Shown here piece by piece: positions 1-10,060 of a stretch of 64,000 nucleotides of DNA. Origin of the DNA: Goodfellowiella coeruleoviolacea (GTDB lineage: Bacteria; Actinomycetota; Actinomycetes; Mycobacteriales; Pseudonocardiaceae). How positions within the stretch are numbered: the stretch's first letter is position 1; every line of letters begins with the position of its first letter. The notes beneath the pieces are model-generated. The model was not told the DNA's origin. It was given only the letters and a program-made list of their open reading frames with translations, and searched no databases. The stretch is from the NCBI RefSeq assembly GCF_024171785.1, contig NZ_JAMTCK010000013.1, forward strand, positions 209,900 to 273,899, in the 5' to 3' direction. The position numbers and the translations under genes were made by a program.

Positions 1-837
1 GTCGATCTCGCCAAGCGGATCGAGGCGGGCGTCTTCGCCAGGCACATGCTGGACACCGCCAAGCGGCTGCCCCCGGAGCGGCGCGCCGAGCTGAACGAGC
101 TGGTGCGGGACGGCAATCTGGCCAAGAACCATCTGCTGGAAGCCAATCTGCGGCTGGTCGTTTCTCTTGCCAAGCGTTACACCGGGCGCGGAATGCCGCT
201 TCTTGATCTGATCCAGGAAGGCAACCTGGGCCTGATCCGCGCGGTGGAGAAGTTCGACTACACCAAGGGTTACAAGTTCTCCACATACGCGACGTGGTGG
301 ATCAGGCAGGCCATCACTCGTGGAATGGCGGATCAGGGGCGAACCATCCGACTGCCCGTCCACCTGGTGGAGCAGGTAAACAAACTCGCGCGGATCAAGC
401 GTGATCTGCACCAGCAACTGGGGCGCGAGGCCACAAATGTCGAACTCGCCAAGGAATGCGGCCTGACCCCGGAGAAGGTTTCCGATCTGCTCGACCACGC
501 GCGCGACCCGGTGAGCCTGGACATGCCGGTCGGCGCCGAGGAGGACGCCCCGCTGGGCGACTTCATCGAGGACGCCGAGGCCACCGACGCCGAGGGCGCG
601 GTGATTTCCGGCCTGTTGCAGGACGACCTGCGCCGGGTACTGGCCACCCTGGACGAACGGGAGCAGGCGGTGATCCGGCTGCGCTACGGCCTGGAGGACG
701 GCCAGCCCAAGACGCTGGACCAGATCGGCAAGCGGTTCGGGCTGTCCCGGGAGCGGGTCCGGCAGATCGAGCGGGAGGTCATGGCCAAGCTCAGGCAGGG
801 TGACCGGGCGGAACGACTGCGCGCCTACGCGAGCTGA
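1..837 (+). CDS. sigB: RNA polymerase sigma factor, SigB type (5' truncated)
   Basis: Group 2 primary-like sigma-70 factor that directs RNA polymerase to promoters, in actinobacteria mainly in stationary phase and stress. The frame is open from base 1, so the N-terminal part (start of region 1.2) lies outside the window. Seen in order: region 2 with [24 protein letters not shown] and the -10 recognition helix [17 protein letters not shown], region 3 around [17 protein letters not shown], and region 4 with [21 protein letters not shown], ending in RLRAYAS as in mycobacterial SigB. Known neighbours of sigB in mycobacteria and corynebacteria are ideR/dtxR; here ideR lies 45 kb away. A longer primary sigma (SigA/HrdB) is less likely because of the SigB-like C-terminus, but the missing N-terminus prevents certainty. 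Confidence 0.93.
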   Translation, partial: VDLAKRIEAGVFARHMLDTAKRLPPERRAELNELVRDGNLAKNHLLEANLRLVVSLAKRYTGRGMPLLDLIQEGNLGLIRAVEKFDYTKGYKFSTYATWWIRQAITRGMADQGRTIRLPVHLVEQVNKLARIKRDLHQQLGREATNVELAKECGLTPEKVSDLLDHARDPVSLDMPVGAEEDAPLGDFIEDAEATDAEGAVISGLLQDDLRRVLATLDEREQAVIRLRYGLEDGQPKTLDQIGKRFGLSRERVRQIEREVMAKLRQGDRAERLRAYAS

Positions 838-890
838 TGCGCTCGGTGAACTCGCTCTCCCCCTGAATCACCTGTTTGGACGCATTGACT

Positions 891-906
891 TGTGACTGAA
901 ATCACG
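891..906. promoter_or_regulatory. CRP/GlxR-like site (TGTGA-N6-TCACG)
   Basis: The sequence reads TGTGA, six bases, TCACG, one base short of the consensus TGTGA-N6-TCACA of CRP-family regulators (GlxR in corynebacteria, Crp in mycobacteria). It lies 3' of both flanking convergent genes, which is unusual for an operator. Binding is inferred only. Confidence 0.35.
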
Positions 907-973
907 GCACGGTCTTGCGTAGTCACAGACCACGCGGCGCGGGTCGCTCAGCACAACCGCCGTCGCGCACTGA

Positions 974-1010
974 GGAAGGTCGGGGCCGTCGGGGTCGGGC
1001 CCGGCCTTCC
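974..1010. terminator. Bidirectional stem-loop after sigB
   Basis: An 11-bp stem (974-984 with 1000-1010, one G-T pair) and a 15-base loop sit between the convergent ends of sigB and the APH gene. There is no strong T tract, so it is a candidate intrinsic terminator of the T-poor kind usual in high-GC actinobacteria. Confidence 0.55.
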
Positions 1011-1153
1011 GCCTATTTCCGGGTTTTCCCACTCCTCCGGCTTTTCCGGCTGCTCCGTGTCGTCCGGCTCCACTGGTCGTCGTCCGGTTCTTCCGCGGCG
1101 CCCGGCGCTGCTGGCTGGTCGGCTCTGCCGGGCCGGCCGGGCTTCGCGGTCCG

Positions 1154-2173
1154 TCAGGCCGACTCGGCCAGCCTGGCCAGTTCTTCGGCCAGCCTGGCCC
1201 GGCAGAACCGGTCGCGCGGCAGGTTCGTCGGATCGTCCACATAGCCCCGTGGGCTGGCCTCCACCACCATCACCAGGTCCAGGTAGGCGCGGTAGAGGGT
1301 GAGCCGCCGCCGCAGCGCCGGGGTGAACTCCACCCGTCCCCCGGCCGCCCGGTAGCCGGCCAGGAAGTCGGCATCCGCCTCGATGTCGGCGAACAGCGCC
1401 AGCGACACGAAGTCGGCGCACTCGTCGCCCCAGAACGCCCGCTCCGGGTCGATCAGCCCGGTCACCCTCGGCCGGCCGGGTTCGGTCAACGCCACGAACA
1501 CGTTGCCCTCCCACAGGTCGAAGTGCACCAGGCGGGGCGTGGTCACCTCGTCCAGCACGTCCGCCGCCGACCGGACCAGCGCGGCGATCTCGGGCACCGG
1601 CAGCGGTAACGCGACCCGGTAGCGCACGGCGTCGTCCAGCACCGCGTCCACCATGGCCAGAAACGCCGCCCGCCAGGTGTCCGCACGCAGCCCGGCACCG
1701 GGTTGCGGGTAGCCGAACTCCGGGCCCGCGATGGTGTGCAGCCGGGCGGTCAGGCCGCCCAGCTGGTGGCGCAGCGCACGGCGCACCGGCTCGGTCAGTT
1801 CTTCCCGCACCGCCGGCCACGGCTGCCCGGGCAGCGCGGTCACCAGCAGGTAGTCCCGGTCCAGCACGGCCTGGTCGAACCCGGTCGCCACCACCGCGGG
1901 CACCGGAACCCCGCCGGCCGCACCGACCAGCTCGTAGACCATGGCCTCGGTGCGCAGCAGGTCGTGTTCGTAGCGCAGCAACGCCGTGCCGGCCGGCGGC
2001 GCCACCTTGAGCACCAGCTCGCCGCCGCTGGCCAGGCGCAGCCGGTAGGCCGTGTTGAACGTGCCGTCGGTCAACTCGACGTGCCCGACCAGCCGCTCAC
2101 CCGCCCCGCACGCCGCCCGCACGATCTCGGCGAGCTGTGCGTCGGTCACCGGCGCCTTGGTTCGACTGTCCAC
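1154..2173 (-). CDS. Aminoglycoside phosphotransferase-fold kinase (APH family)
   Basis: A cytoplasmic small-molecule kinase of the APH/choline kinase fold. The N-lobe has the ATP-binding lysine context (GGELVLKVAPP); the C-lobe shows the catalytic loop LVHFDLWEGNVFV (Brenner-type HxDxxxxN) and the metal-binding segment GLIDPERAFWGDECADF. About 339 residues, normal for the family. I chose GTG at 2173 because a GAGAGGGGG ribosome binding site lies at good spacing before it; an ATG six codons upstream (2191) is the alternative but would bury that site. The substrate is unknown: family members phosphorylate aminoglycosides, macrolides, fructosamines, homoserine or choline. It stands alone, divergent from fumarase, so the context does not indicate a substrate. 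Confidence 0.85.
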   Translation of the reverse strand: MDSRTKAPVTDAQLAEIVRAACGAGERLVGHVELTDGTFNTAYRLRLASGGELVLKVAPPAGTALLRYEHDLLRTEAMVYELVGAAGGVPVPAVVATGFDQAVLDRDYLLVTALPGQPWPAVREELTEPVRRALRHQLGGLTARLHTIAGPEFGYPQPGAGLRADTWRAAFLAMVDAVLDDAVRYRVALPLPVPEIAALVRSAADVLDEVTTPRLVHFDLWEGNVFVALTEPGRPRVTGLIDPERAFWGDECADFVSLALFADIEADADFLAGYRAAGGRVEFTPALRRRLTLYRAYLDLVMVVEASPRGYVDDPTNLPRDRFCRARLAEELARLAESA

Positions 2174-2309
2174 CGCGTGCCCCCTCTCCACCGCGACTGG
2201 TGTCCGATCCTCCTAGACACAGATCACAGCGCGCCAGGTGGGCCTCGGCGGGGGCGGGCACGGTACTTTCCCTCGGGTATCCCAGATTGCGCGCAAGGGA
2301 GCCCGCGAC

Positions 2310-3968
<1,659 letters not shown>

Positions 3969-3971
3969 CGC

Positions 3972-4016
3972 GACCGCGCGGTCAGCGGGTCGACCACCGG
4001 CCCGCTGACCGCGCGG
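3972..4016. terminator. Strong bidirectional terminator
   Basis: A perfect 17-bp inverted repeat (3972-3988 with 4000-4016) with an 11-base loop begins three bases after the fumarase stop and precedes the end of the convergent lipoprotein gene. Confidence 0.8.
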
Positions 4017-4043
4017 TGTCCGTGTCGCGTTCGGTCGGTTCGG

Positions 4044-4550
4044 TCACTTCTGCTCGGTCCGCTCGGTCAGCACCACGGTCCGCTCGCCCAGCGGCTGGTC
4101 GATCCGCACGCTCAGCGGCGGGTAGCGCAGATCCATGGTGCACAACTGCTCCCCGGCGGGCACGGTCTCGACCAGGTCGATGGCCACGGCCGCGGCGGAC
4201 TGCCCGGTCACCTCGGCGCGGACCTTGCCGCAGCCGCCCTCCTGGCCGGTCACGCCCACGGTCGTGCCGTCGCCCTCGGTCCACACCTGCACCGGGTACC
4301 CCTCGGGCAGCGCGGTCGCGTCCACCCGGTCACCGGGCACGGCCGTGCCCCCGTTGGGCACCACCTGGTCCGAAGTGGACGGATCAGCCGAGCTGCTCGG
4401 CGGGTTCGGCGAGGTGGTCAACACCGTTCCGGAGCCACCGCTCCCGGATCCGGCCGCGACGCTGTCCCGCTCCGATGGCGCGCACGCACTCGCCACCACC
4501 AGCAGCAGACCAGCGCCCACCACGGTTGCCATGCGTTCTGTGCGTTTCAT
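4044..4550 (-). CDS. Small secreted lipoprotein of unknown function
   Basis: A 168-residue predicted lipoprotein. ATG at 4550 begins MKRTERMATVVG followed by a hydrophobic stretch and the lipobox-like VVASAC, so the mature chain would be lipidated at Cys22 and anchored outside the membrane. A low-complexity Ser/Gly/Thr linker of about 40 residues follows, then a compact domain containing two cysteines (GGCGKV and EQLCTMDL) that may form a disulfide. The frame is open further upstream but only this start gives a signal peptide. No family is recognised. It ends next to the terminator shared with fumarase and is separated from the glucarate operon by another hairpin, so it appears monocistronic. 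Confidence 0.75.
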   Translation of the reverse strand: MKRTERMATVVGAGLLLVVASACAPSERDSVAAGSGSGGSGTVLTTSPNPPSSSADPSTSDQVVPNGGTAVPGDRVDATALPEGYPVQVWTEGDGTTVGVTGQEGGCGKVRAEVTGQSAAAVAIDLVETVPAGEQLCTMDLRYPPLSVRIDQPLGERTVVLTERTEQK

Positions 4551-4611
4551 GTCCAGAGGACGGAGCACCCCGCCGCCGGGGTTGCCCGGAACCGGGAATT
4601 CGCTGTGGGCC

Positions 4612-4640
4612 GGTCCCGCCGGCGCGCGGCCGGCGGGACC
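4612..4640. terminator. Terminator at the end of the uronate operon
   Basis: A perfect 12-bp GC-rich stem (4612-4623 with 4629-4640) with a 5-base loop lies 65 bases beyond the stop of the last gene of the minus-strand glucarate operon and upstream of the lipoprotein gene. Confidence 0.6.
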
Positions 4641-4704
4641 TGTCCTCGGGCCGGGTTCACCCACATGGCCCTGCCTGAACTGTCGACTCGCGGGGTTTGC
4701 AAAG

Positions 4705-5925
4705 TCAACTCGCGAGGTGGGTGACGGCGTGGCGGAGGGCGGCGAGGCGGGCGGGTGAGGCCATGCCGGCGTGGTAGAGGTGGAACTCGCGCACGCCCTC
4801 GGCCTGGTACTGGCGCAGGTGGTCGGCGAGCAGGGCGCCGTCGGCCGGGGTGGGCGGCAGCGCCAGCACGTAGCCGGCGAGCCGGGTGTCCGGGCCGGCC
4901 AGCTCGCGCAGCGCGCGGATGCCCGGGATGCTGCGCTCCGGGCCCTGCCAGCAGTTCACCGTGAGCACGTCCACGTCGGCGGCCACCGCCGGGGCGACCG
5001 TGGCGAACGGGCCGGTGGCCCACTCGTCGGCGTTGGCGTGCACGACCACCCGGGTGTCCGGGGCCAGTTCGCGGACCCGGCCGACCAGCAGCTGGCGCAG
5101 GTCCCTGGCCACGCCGGTGCGCACCGCCGACAGCGCGGCGGCCAGTTCCCCGCCAAGGGCCTCGGCCACGCTGGCCGGCTCACCGCCGTCCACGCCGGCC
5201 CGCACCCGGGCGGCCAGCTCCGCCATGTCCAGACCGGCGTCGGTGTAGCGCTGGCGGCAGCCGGCGCAGAAGCACAGCGACAGCAGGCTCTGCCGGACCG
5301 GGCCCCAGTCGGCGCCCTCGGTCTTCTCGTGGTGGCCGCCGTGCACCACGCCCAGCGGGCCGCACGCCTCCAGGATGATCCCGTCCGGCGCGCCCACCTC
5401 GATCACCTCGGACACCAGGGTGTGGCAGTAGTCCACGACCTCGGCGTTGGCCGGGCACAGCGCGTACGGGTAGTGGTCGCCGAAGGCGTTGCGCACGCTC
5501 AGCTCGGGGTGGGCCGAGCCGAGCCGGCTGGCGTGGGTGAGCACGGTCCACGCGTGGACCGGCAGGCCGGTGGCGCGCACCGCGGCGGCGGCCTGGCCGA
5601 ACGAGTTGCCCGCGAACGGGCCCTCACCGTCCACCCAGGACGGTCCGGCCGGGGCCAGCCGTCGGCCCCGCCACACGTGTTCCCGCACCGGCAGGTAGAA
5701 CGCGGCGTGCCGGGCGTCCACCAGGCGGTGCGTCGGGTGCAGCGGGGTGTCCGCCCGCACGGTGTGGTAGGAGGCGGCCAGGGCCACCGCGTCCACGCCC
5801 AGTCCGGCGATGCGCCCGGCCGCGTCCGGGTCGCCGATGAGGTCCCACGGGTAGGCGTGGGCCACGGCGCGCACCTCGTCGGCCGCCTGTCCCGGCGCCG
5901 CCGCCGGGTTGTCCGCCTGGGTCAC
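4705..5925 (-). CDS. Unrecognised enzyme of the uronate operon (glycosidase-like TIM barrel?)
   Basis: A 406-residue cytoplasmic protein with no signal peptide, last gene of the uronate catabolic operon. Its GTG start overlaps the glucarate dehydratase stop by four bases (GTGA), so translation is coupled. Seen: HAYPWDLIGDPD near the N-terminus, a conserved-looking HAWTVLTHASRLG, DGIILEACGPLG with a candidate acidic residue at Glu186, and a cysteine cluster CFCAGC at 218-223 that could bind metal. The alternating pattern of short hydrophobic strands and amphipathic helices suggests a TIM barrel, and CxCxxC segments occur in putative GHL-type glycosyl hydrolases. I infer a role in releasing or processing uronic acid substrates. 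The family assignment is tentative; the enzyme could equally be an isomerase or a lyase. Confidence 0.7.
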   Translation of the reverse strand: MTQADNPAAAPGQAADEVRAVAHAYPWDLIGDPDAAGRIAGLGVDAVALAASYHTVRADTPLHPTHRLVDARHAAFYLPVREHVWRGRRLAPAGPSWVDGEGPFAGNSFGQAAAAVRATGLPVHAWTVLTHASRLGSAHPELSVRNAFGDHYPYALCPANAEVVDYCHTLVSEVIEVGAPDGIILEACGPLGVVHGGHHEKTEGADWGPVRQSLLSLCFCAGCRQRYTDAGLDMAELAARVRAGVDGGEPASVAEALGGELAAALSAVRTGVARDLRQLLVGRVRELAPDTRVVVHANADEWATGPFATVAPAVAADVDVLTVNCWQGPERSIPGIRALRELAGPDTRLAGYVLALPPTPADGALLADHLRQYQAEGVREFHLYHAGMASPARLAALRHAVTHLAS

Positions 5926-7181
5926 CACCTGGGCTGCTTCCTCTCGTAGCTCGGGTCGACGGTGCGCATGTACCCGGTGTCGTCGCGCTGGCGGATGCCG
6001 CAGGTCCGGTAGTTCTCGGCGAGCCGGGCCAGCACGTCGCGGTCCAGCTCCACGCCGAGCCCCGGCCCGGCCGGCACCGGCACCGCCCCGTCCACAAAGG
6101 ACAGAACACCGGGCTTGACCACGTCGTCGGCCCGGTTCCACGGGTAGTGCGTGTCGCAGGCGTAGTTCAGGTTGGGGGTGGCCGCGGCCAGGTGGGTCAT
6201 GGCGGCCAGGCTGATGCCCAGGTGCGAGTTGGAGTGCATGGACAGGCCGATGCCGAAGGTGTCGCAGATCGCGGCGAGGTGGCGCGAGCGGGTCAGCCCG
6301 CCCCAGTAGTGGTGGTCGGACAGGATGACCTGCACGGCGTTCTGCGCCACGGCCGGGGCCAGGTGCTCGAACGCGACCACGCACATGTTGGTGGCCAACG
6401 GCATCGGCGCCTCGCGGGCCACCTCGGCCATGCCCGGGATGTCCGGGGTGGGGTCCTCCAGGTACTCCAGCACCCCGTCCAGTTCCCTGGCCACCTCAAG
6501 CGAGGTCCGCGGGGTCCACGCGGTGTTCGGGTCCAGCCGCAGCGGGTGGTCGGGGAAGGCCGCGCGCAGCGCGCGGATCGCCTCGATCTCCTGTTCCGGC
6601 GGGAACACCCCGCCCTTGAGCTTGATCGAGCCGAACCCGTACTCGTCGATCATCTTCCGGGCCTGGGCGACCACACCGGCCGGGTCCAGGGCCGCGCCCC
6701 ACTCGTCGGGCTCGGCGTCGGGGTGGCCGGCCCACTTGTAGAACAGGTAGGCGCTGTAGGGGACGGCGTCGCGCACGGCGCCGCCGAGCAGGTCGGCCAC
6801 GGGCCGGCCGACGGCCTTGCCCTGGATGTCCAGCAGCGCCACCTCGAACGCGGAGAACACCCGGTTGACCGTGCCCTCCGGGGTGATCTGCCCGGTCAGG
6901 CCGTGCTTGTCCGCGCCGGTCGCACCGCCGAGCGTGGCGGCCACCTCGGCGTGCACCCGGTTGAGCGCGTAGACGTCCACACCGGACAGTGCGGGCGCGA
7001 CCGCGCGCAGCCGCTCCAGGTGGCCGAGGTCACCGTAGGTCTCGCCGAGCCCGGTCAGCCCCTCGTCGGTGTGCACCTCGACGATGGTGCGCAGCGCCCA
7101 CGGCTCGTGCACGCCGGTGGCGTTGAGCAGGGGCGGGTCGCGGAAGGCGACCGGGGTGAGCACGATGTCGGTGATCTTCAT
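5922..7181 (-). CDS. gudD: Glucarate dehydratase (enolase superfamily)
   Basis: Dehydrates D-glucarate to 5-dehydro-4-deoxy-D-glucarate. A 419-residue member of the enolase superfamily: N-terminal capping domain, then the barrel with the base motif KLKGG (Lys187-x-Lys189), metal ligands in DPNTAW (Asp217), LEDPTPD (Glu242) and ATNMCV (Asn265), and the MHSNSHLGIS segment with the second catalytic base at His320, all diagnostic of glucarate dehydratases rather than mandelate racemases. Its ATG overlaps the stop of the following aldolase-family gene by four bases, and its own stop overlaps the next start the same way, so the three genes are translationally coupled. Galactarate could also be accepted; GudD enzymes often also epimerise idarate. 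Confidence 0.93.
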   Translation of the reverse strand: MKITDIVLTPVAFRDPPLLNATGVHEPWALRTIVEVHTDEGLTGLGETYGDLGHLERLRAVAPALSGVDVYALNRVHAEVAATLGGATGADKHGLTGQITPEGTVNRVFSAFEVALLDIQGKAVGRPVADLLGGAVRDAVPYSAYLFYKWAGHPDAEPDEWGAALDPAGVVAQARKMIDEYGFGSIKLKGGVFPPEQEIEAIRALRAAFPDHPLRLDPNTAWTPRTSLEVARELDGVLEYLEDPTPDIPGMAEVAREAPMPLATNMCVVAFEHLAPAVAQNAVQVILSDHHYWGGLTRSRHLAAICDTFGIGLSMHSNSHLGISLAAMTHLAAATPNLNYACDTHYPWNRADDVVKPGVLSFVDGAVPVPAGPGLGVELDRDVLARLAENYRTCGIRQRDDTGYMRTVDPSYERKQPRW

Positions 7182-8089
7182 GAACGCTCCTCCACCAGCG
7201 TGCGGCCGGCGTGCACGATGCGCGCCAGTTCGGCCAGGTGTTCCTCGGTGGGGTCGACCAGCGGCGGGCGGACCCCGCCGACGGCCAGCCCGCCCGCTCT
7301 GACCCCGGCCTTGACCAGGGACACGGCATAGCCGGGCACCCTGTCGCGCAGTTCCACCAGCGGCCGGTAGAACGTGGTGAGCAGGGCCGTCACCAGGTCG
7401 GTGTCGCCGTCGCGCAGGGCCCGGTAGAAGGCCAGGGAGATCTCGGGTGCGAAGCAGAACACCGCCGAGGAGTACAGGTCCACGCCGATGCCCCGGTAGG
7501 CCGGCTGGGTCAGTTCGGCGGTGGGCAGGCCGTTGAAGAACTGGAACGGCTTGTCCACCTCGGCGCGCACCGCGAGCACGATGCGGTGCAACAGGTCCAG
7601 GTCGCCAAGGCCGTCCTTGAGGCCGACCACGGTGGGCAGCCTGGCCACCTCGACCGCGCTGCTCGGCGTGAACACCGCGTTGTTGCGCTGGTAGACGATG
7701 ACCGGCAGGTCGGTGGCGCCGGCCACGGCGGCGATGTAGCGGGTCAGCCCCTGCGGCGGGCTGGCCACCAGGTAGGGCGGGAGCAGCAGCAGGCCGTCCG
7801 CGCCGGCGCGCGCCGCGGCCCGTGCGTAGGTCGTGGCCAGCGGCAGGGCCCCGCCGGCGCCGGCGAACACCGGCACGCGACCGGCGACGGTGTTCACTGC
7901 CACGCGCACGACGCGCTCGAACTCGGCGGGTTCGAGCGCGTGGAACTCCCCGGTGCCGCAGGCGACGAACACCCCGCCCGGACCGGCGGCCACGCCCCGG
8001 TCGACGTGCTCGGCCAGCACGTCCTCAGCGAGCGCGCCGGTCGGGTCGAAGGGCGTCACGGGAAAGAAGAGCACACCGTCCAAATGCAT
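7178..8089 (-). CDS. kdgD: 5-dehydro-4-deoxyglucarate dehydratase (DapA family)
   Basis: Converts 5-dehydro-4-deoxyglucarate to 2,5-dioxopentanoate (alpha-ketoglutarate semialdehyde) with loss of water and CO2. A 303-residue member of the DHDPS/NAL class I aldolase family: GTGEFHALEP replaces the usual GTTGE motif, the Schiff-base lysine is Lys158 in VGLKDG and the catalytic tyrosine Tyr133 in IVYQRNN. The FNGLPTAE segment is typical of KDGDH. It sits directly before gudD in the operon (ATGA overlap) and about 40 bases after the ABC permease, so it is part of the same transcript. An ordinary DapA is excluded by the neighbourhood and the altered substrate loop. Confidence 0.92.
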   Translation of the reverse strand: MHLDGVLFFPVTPFDPTGALAEDVLAEHVDRGVAAGPGGVFVACGTGEFHALEPAEFERVVRVAVNTVAGRVPVFAGAGGALPLATTYARAAARAGADGLLLLPPYLVASPPQGLTRYIAAVAGATDLPVIVYQRNNAVFTPSSAVEVARLPTVVGLKDGLGDLDLLHRIVLAVRAEVDKPFQFFNGLPTAELTQPAYRGIGVDLYSSAVFCFAPEISLAFYRALRDGDTDLVTALLTTFYRPLVELRDRVPGYAVSLVKAGVRAGGLAVGGVRPPLVDPTEEHLAELARIVHAGRTLVEERS

Positions 8090-8129
8090 ACAGACCCCAT
8101 CATCTCGCTGGTAGGCGTGGTCGCCTCGA

Positions 8130-9071
8130 TCATCCCTTGACCGCGCCGGTGGTGATGCCGCGCAGGAACGACTTCTGCAGCGACAGGTACACGATCAGGC
8201 TTGGGACCAGGGCGAGCAGCGCGCCGGCGAGCACGATGCCCGGTCCGACCTCCTCGTTGGAGCGCAGTGACACCAGCGCCACGGTGAGGGTGTAGTCGGC
8301 CGGGTCGGTGGCCACCACCATGGGCAGCAGGTACTGCTCCCAGATCATGTTGAAGCCGAGCACCGCGATCACGCCGAGCGCCGGCCGGCACAGCGGCAGC
8401 ACGATCTGGGCGAACACCCGGAACTCGCCCGCACCGTCCACTGTGGCCGCTTCCTCCAGCTCGACCGGGATCTCCCGCATGAACTCGGTCATCACGAAGA
8501 TGGAGAACCCCCACGCGCCCAGCGGCAGGATCACGCCGAGCAGGCTGCCCTGCAGGTTCACGTGCACCACGGGCACGTCGCCGAGCACCAGCGACAGCGG
8601 GATGGCGATGGCCTCCTCGGGCAGCATCATGGTCACCAGGATCAGCAGCGACACCACCGCGCTGAACCGGAACCGCTTGCGCGCCAACGCGTAGGCGGCG
8701 AACACGCTGACCGCGACCTGGAGCACCAGGGCGCCGCCGGCGATCACCAGCGAGTTGACCAGGTAGTGCCACACGCCGTACTCGCCGGCGGTGGTGAAGT
8801 TGGTCAGCGAGGGGTGCCTGGGCAGCAGCGACAGCTCGGTGGGATCGGGGGTGTGGTCGAAGGCACCGGAGACCACGGTGACCAGCGGGCCGCAGAACAC
8901 CAGCACCGCGGCCACGCACAGCAGCACGCGCACGGCCACCCCGGCCAGCGCCGGCCAGTGCACCCGGCCGCCCGCGCCGGCCCGGACCGCGCGCCCACCG
9001 ACCCAGCCCAGTGCGGTGTCGTAGCGCTGGGCCACGCCGCGACCGCGTGCCACCCGCTCCCGCGTGCTCAC
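8130..9071 (-). CDS. ABC sugar transporter permease (MalG type)
   Basis: Inner-membrane permease of a carbohydrate ABC importer, 313 residues. Hydrophobic segments include VLLCVAAVLVFCGPLV at the N-terminus and five further helices; the cytoplasmic EAA loop that docks the ATPase reads EEAATVDGAGEFRVFAQIVLP. GTG at 9071 overlaps the stop of the preceding permease by four bases. About 20 N-terminal residues are charged and arginine rich. With the other permease and the binding protein it should import uronates, aldarates or oligouronides, inferred from the adjoining catabolic genes. No ATPase gene is present, so a shared MsiK-like ATPase encoded elsewhere is expected. Confidence 0.92.
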   Translation of the reverse strand: MSTRERVARGRGVAQRYDTALGWVGGRAVRAGAGGRVHWPALAGVAVRVLLCVAAVLVFCGPLVTVVSGAFDHTPDPTELSLLPRHPSLTNFTTAGEYGVWHYLVNSLVIAGGALVLQVAVSVFAAYALARKRFRFSAVVSLLILVTMMLPEEAIAIPLSLVLGDVPVVHVNLQGSLLGVILPLGAWGFSIFVMTEFMREIPVELEEAATVDGAGEFRVFAQIVLPLCRPALGVIAVLGFNMIWEQYLLPMVVATDPADYTLTVALVSLRSNEEVGPGIVLAGALLALVPSLIVYLSLQKSFLRGITTGAVKG

Positions 9072-10060
9072 CCGATCTCCTTCCTGGCCCGGTAGACCCG
9101 CACCGCCACGGTGAGCGCCAGGGTGACCAGGAACAGCAGCACGGCCGCTGCCGAGGCCACCCCGATGTCCTGCTTCTCGAAGCCCCGGGAGATCAGCGTG
9201 GTCATCCACACCGTGGTGGAGTTGGCCGGGCCGCCGCCGGTGAGCACGTAGACCTCGGTGAACACGCGCAGGCCCCGGATGGCGGCCAGGGTGAGCAGGA
9301 TGGAGGCCACCGGCCGCAGCGCCGGCACGGTGACGTGGCGCAGCCGCTGCCAGACCGAGGCGCCGTCGATGGCGGCGGCCTCGTACTGCTGCCGGTCGAT
9401 GCCGGCCAGCCCGGCCAGGATGATCACCATGTCGTAGGGCGCGCCCTTCCACACGCCCACCGCCATGACCGACCACAGCGAGGTGTCCGGGCTGTCCAGG
9501 AACGGCCACGGGCCCAGGCCCACCCAGGACAGCAGGGTGTTCACGAACCCGTCCGGGGCCGGGTAGTAGAGCATCCGCCAGATCTCGCCGACCACGGCGG
9601 CGGCCGTGACCACCGGCAGGAACACCGCCGAGCGCACGAACCACAGGGTGCGGGCCTGCCCCTCCAGCAGCAGCGCCAGCCCGAAGCCGACCAGCATGGA
9701 GCCGAACGTGGTGCCGAGGGCGAGCAGCAGGGTGTGGCCGGCCGCGGTGCGGAACAGCGGGTCGGTGAGCACGCTGGCGTAGTTGTCCAGCCCCACCCAG
9801 ACGTCGCCGAGGAACGGCCGCACCTCGTACAGGCTCAGCCGCACGCCCTCGACCATCGGCACGTACTTGAACAGCGCGAACAACACCAGGGCCGGCGCCA
9901 GGAACAGCCAGGGCACCAGGGTTCCCGCTGGACGGCGCGTTCCGCGCCGTCCAGCGGGAGGGTGGGCACCAGCGGCACCGCCGCCACTAGCCGCCGAGCC
10001 CACGTCGGTGGTCCCCCCGGACCGGCCGGCCCCCTGGCCGGTGTGCTGGGTGAAGCTCAT
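9068..10060 (-). CDS. ABC sugar transporter permease (MalF/UgpA type)
   Basis: Second permease of the importer, 330 residues, with the EAA loop QYEAAAIDGASVWQRLRHVTVPAL and about six membrane helices starting with WLFLAPALVLFALF. The first 45 residues form a Gly/Ala/Pro/Arg-rich cytoplasmic tail, longer than usual. Within that tail the DNA contains a perfect 17-bp hairpin with a three-base loop (9923-9959) that encodes PAGRRGTRRPAG. The ATG at 10060 overlaps the binding-protein stop by four bases and the 3' end overlaps the next permease, so all three transport genes are coupled. Confidence 0.92.
   Translation of the reverse strand: MSFTQHTGQGAGRSGGTTDVGSAASGGGAAGAHPPAGRRGTRRPAGTLVPWLFLAPALVLFALFKYVPMVEGVRLSLYEVRPFLGDVWVGLDNYASVLTDPLFRTAAGHTLLLALGTTFGSMLVGFGLALLLEGQARTLWFVRSAVFLPVVTAAAVVGEIWRMLYYPAPDGFVNTLLSWVGLGPWPFLDSPDTSLWSVMAVGVWKGAPYDMVIILAGLAGIDRQQYEAAAIDGASVWQRLRHVTVPALRPVASILLTLAAIRGLRVFTEVYVLTGGGPANSTTVWMTTLISRGFEKQDIGVASAAAVLLFLVTLALTVAVRVYRARKEIG
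9923..9959. repeat. Perfect 17-bp hairpin inside the permease coding sequence
   Basis: Arms 9923-9939 and 9943-9959 are exact reverse complements separated by three bases. They lie in the N-terminal tail of the coding region, about 100 bases after the start codon. Such a stable mRNA hairpin could tune expression between the binding protein and the permeases, or be a remnant of a small palindromic insertion; both are inference. Confidence 0.85.

Larger units (their letters stand above)
838..1153. other. Intergenic region between convergent sigB and APH genes
   Basis: No gene is supported here. It holds a CRP/GlxR-like half-site pair at 891-906, a TTGACT hexamer at 885-890, and a stem-loop at 974-1010. 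The rest is pyrimidine-rich sequence on the + strand without a credible start codon plus ribosome binding site. Confidence 0.6.
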
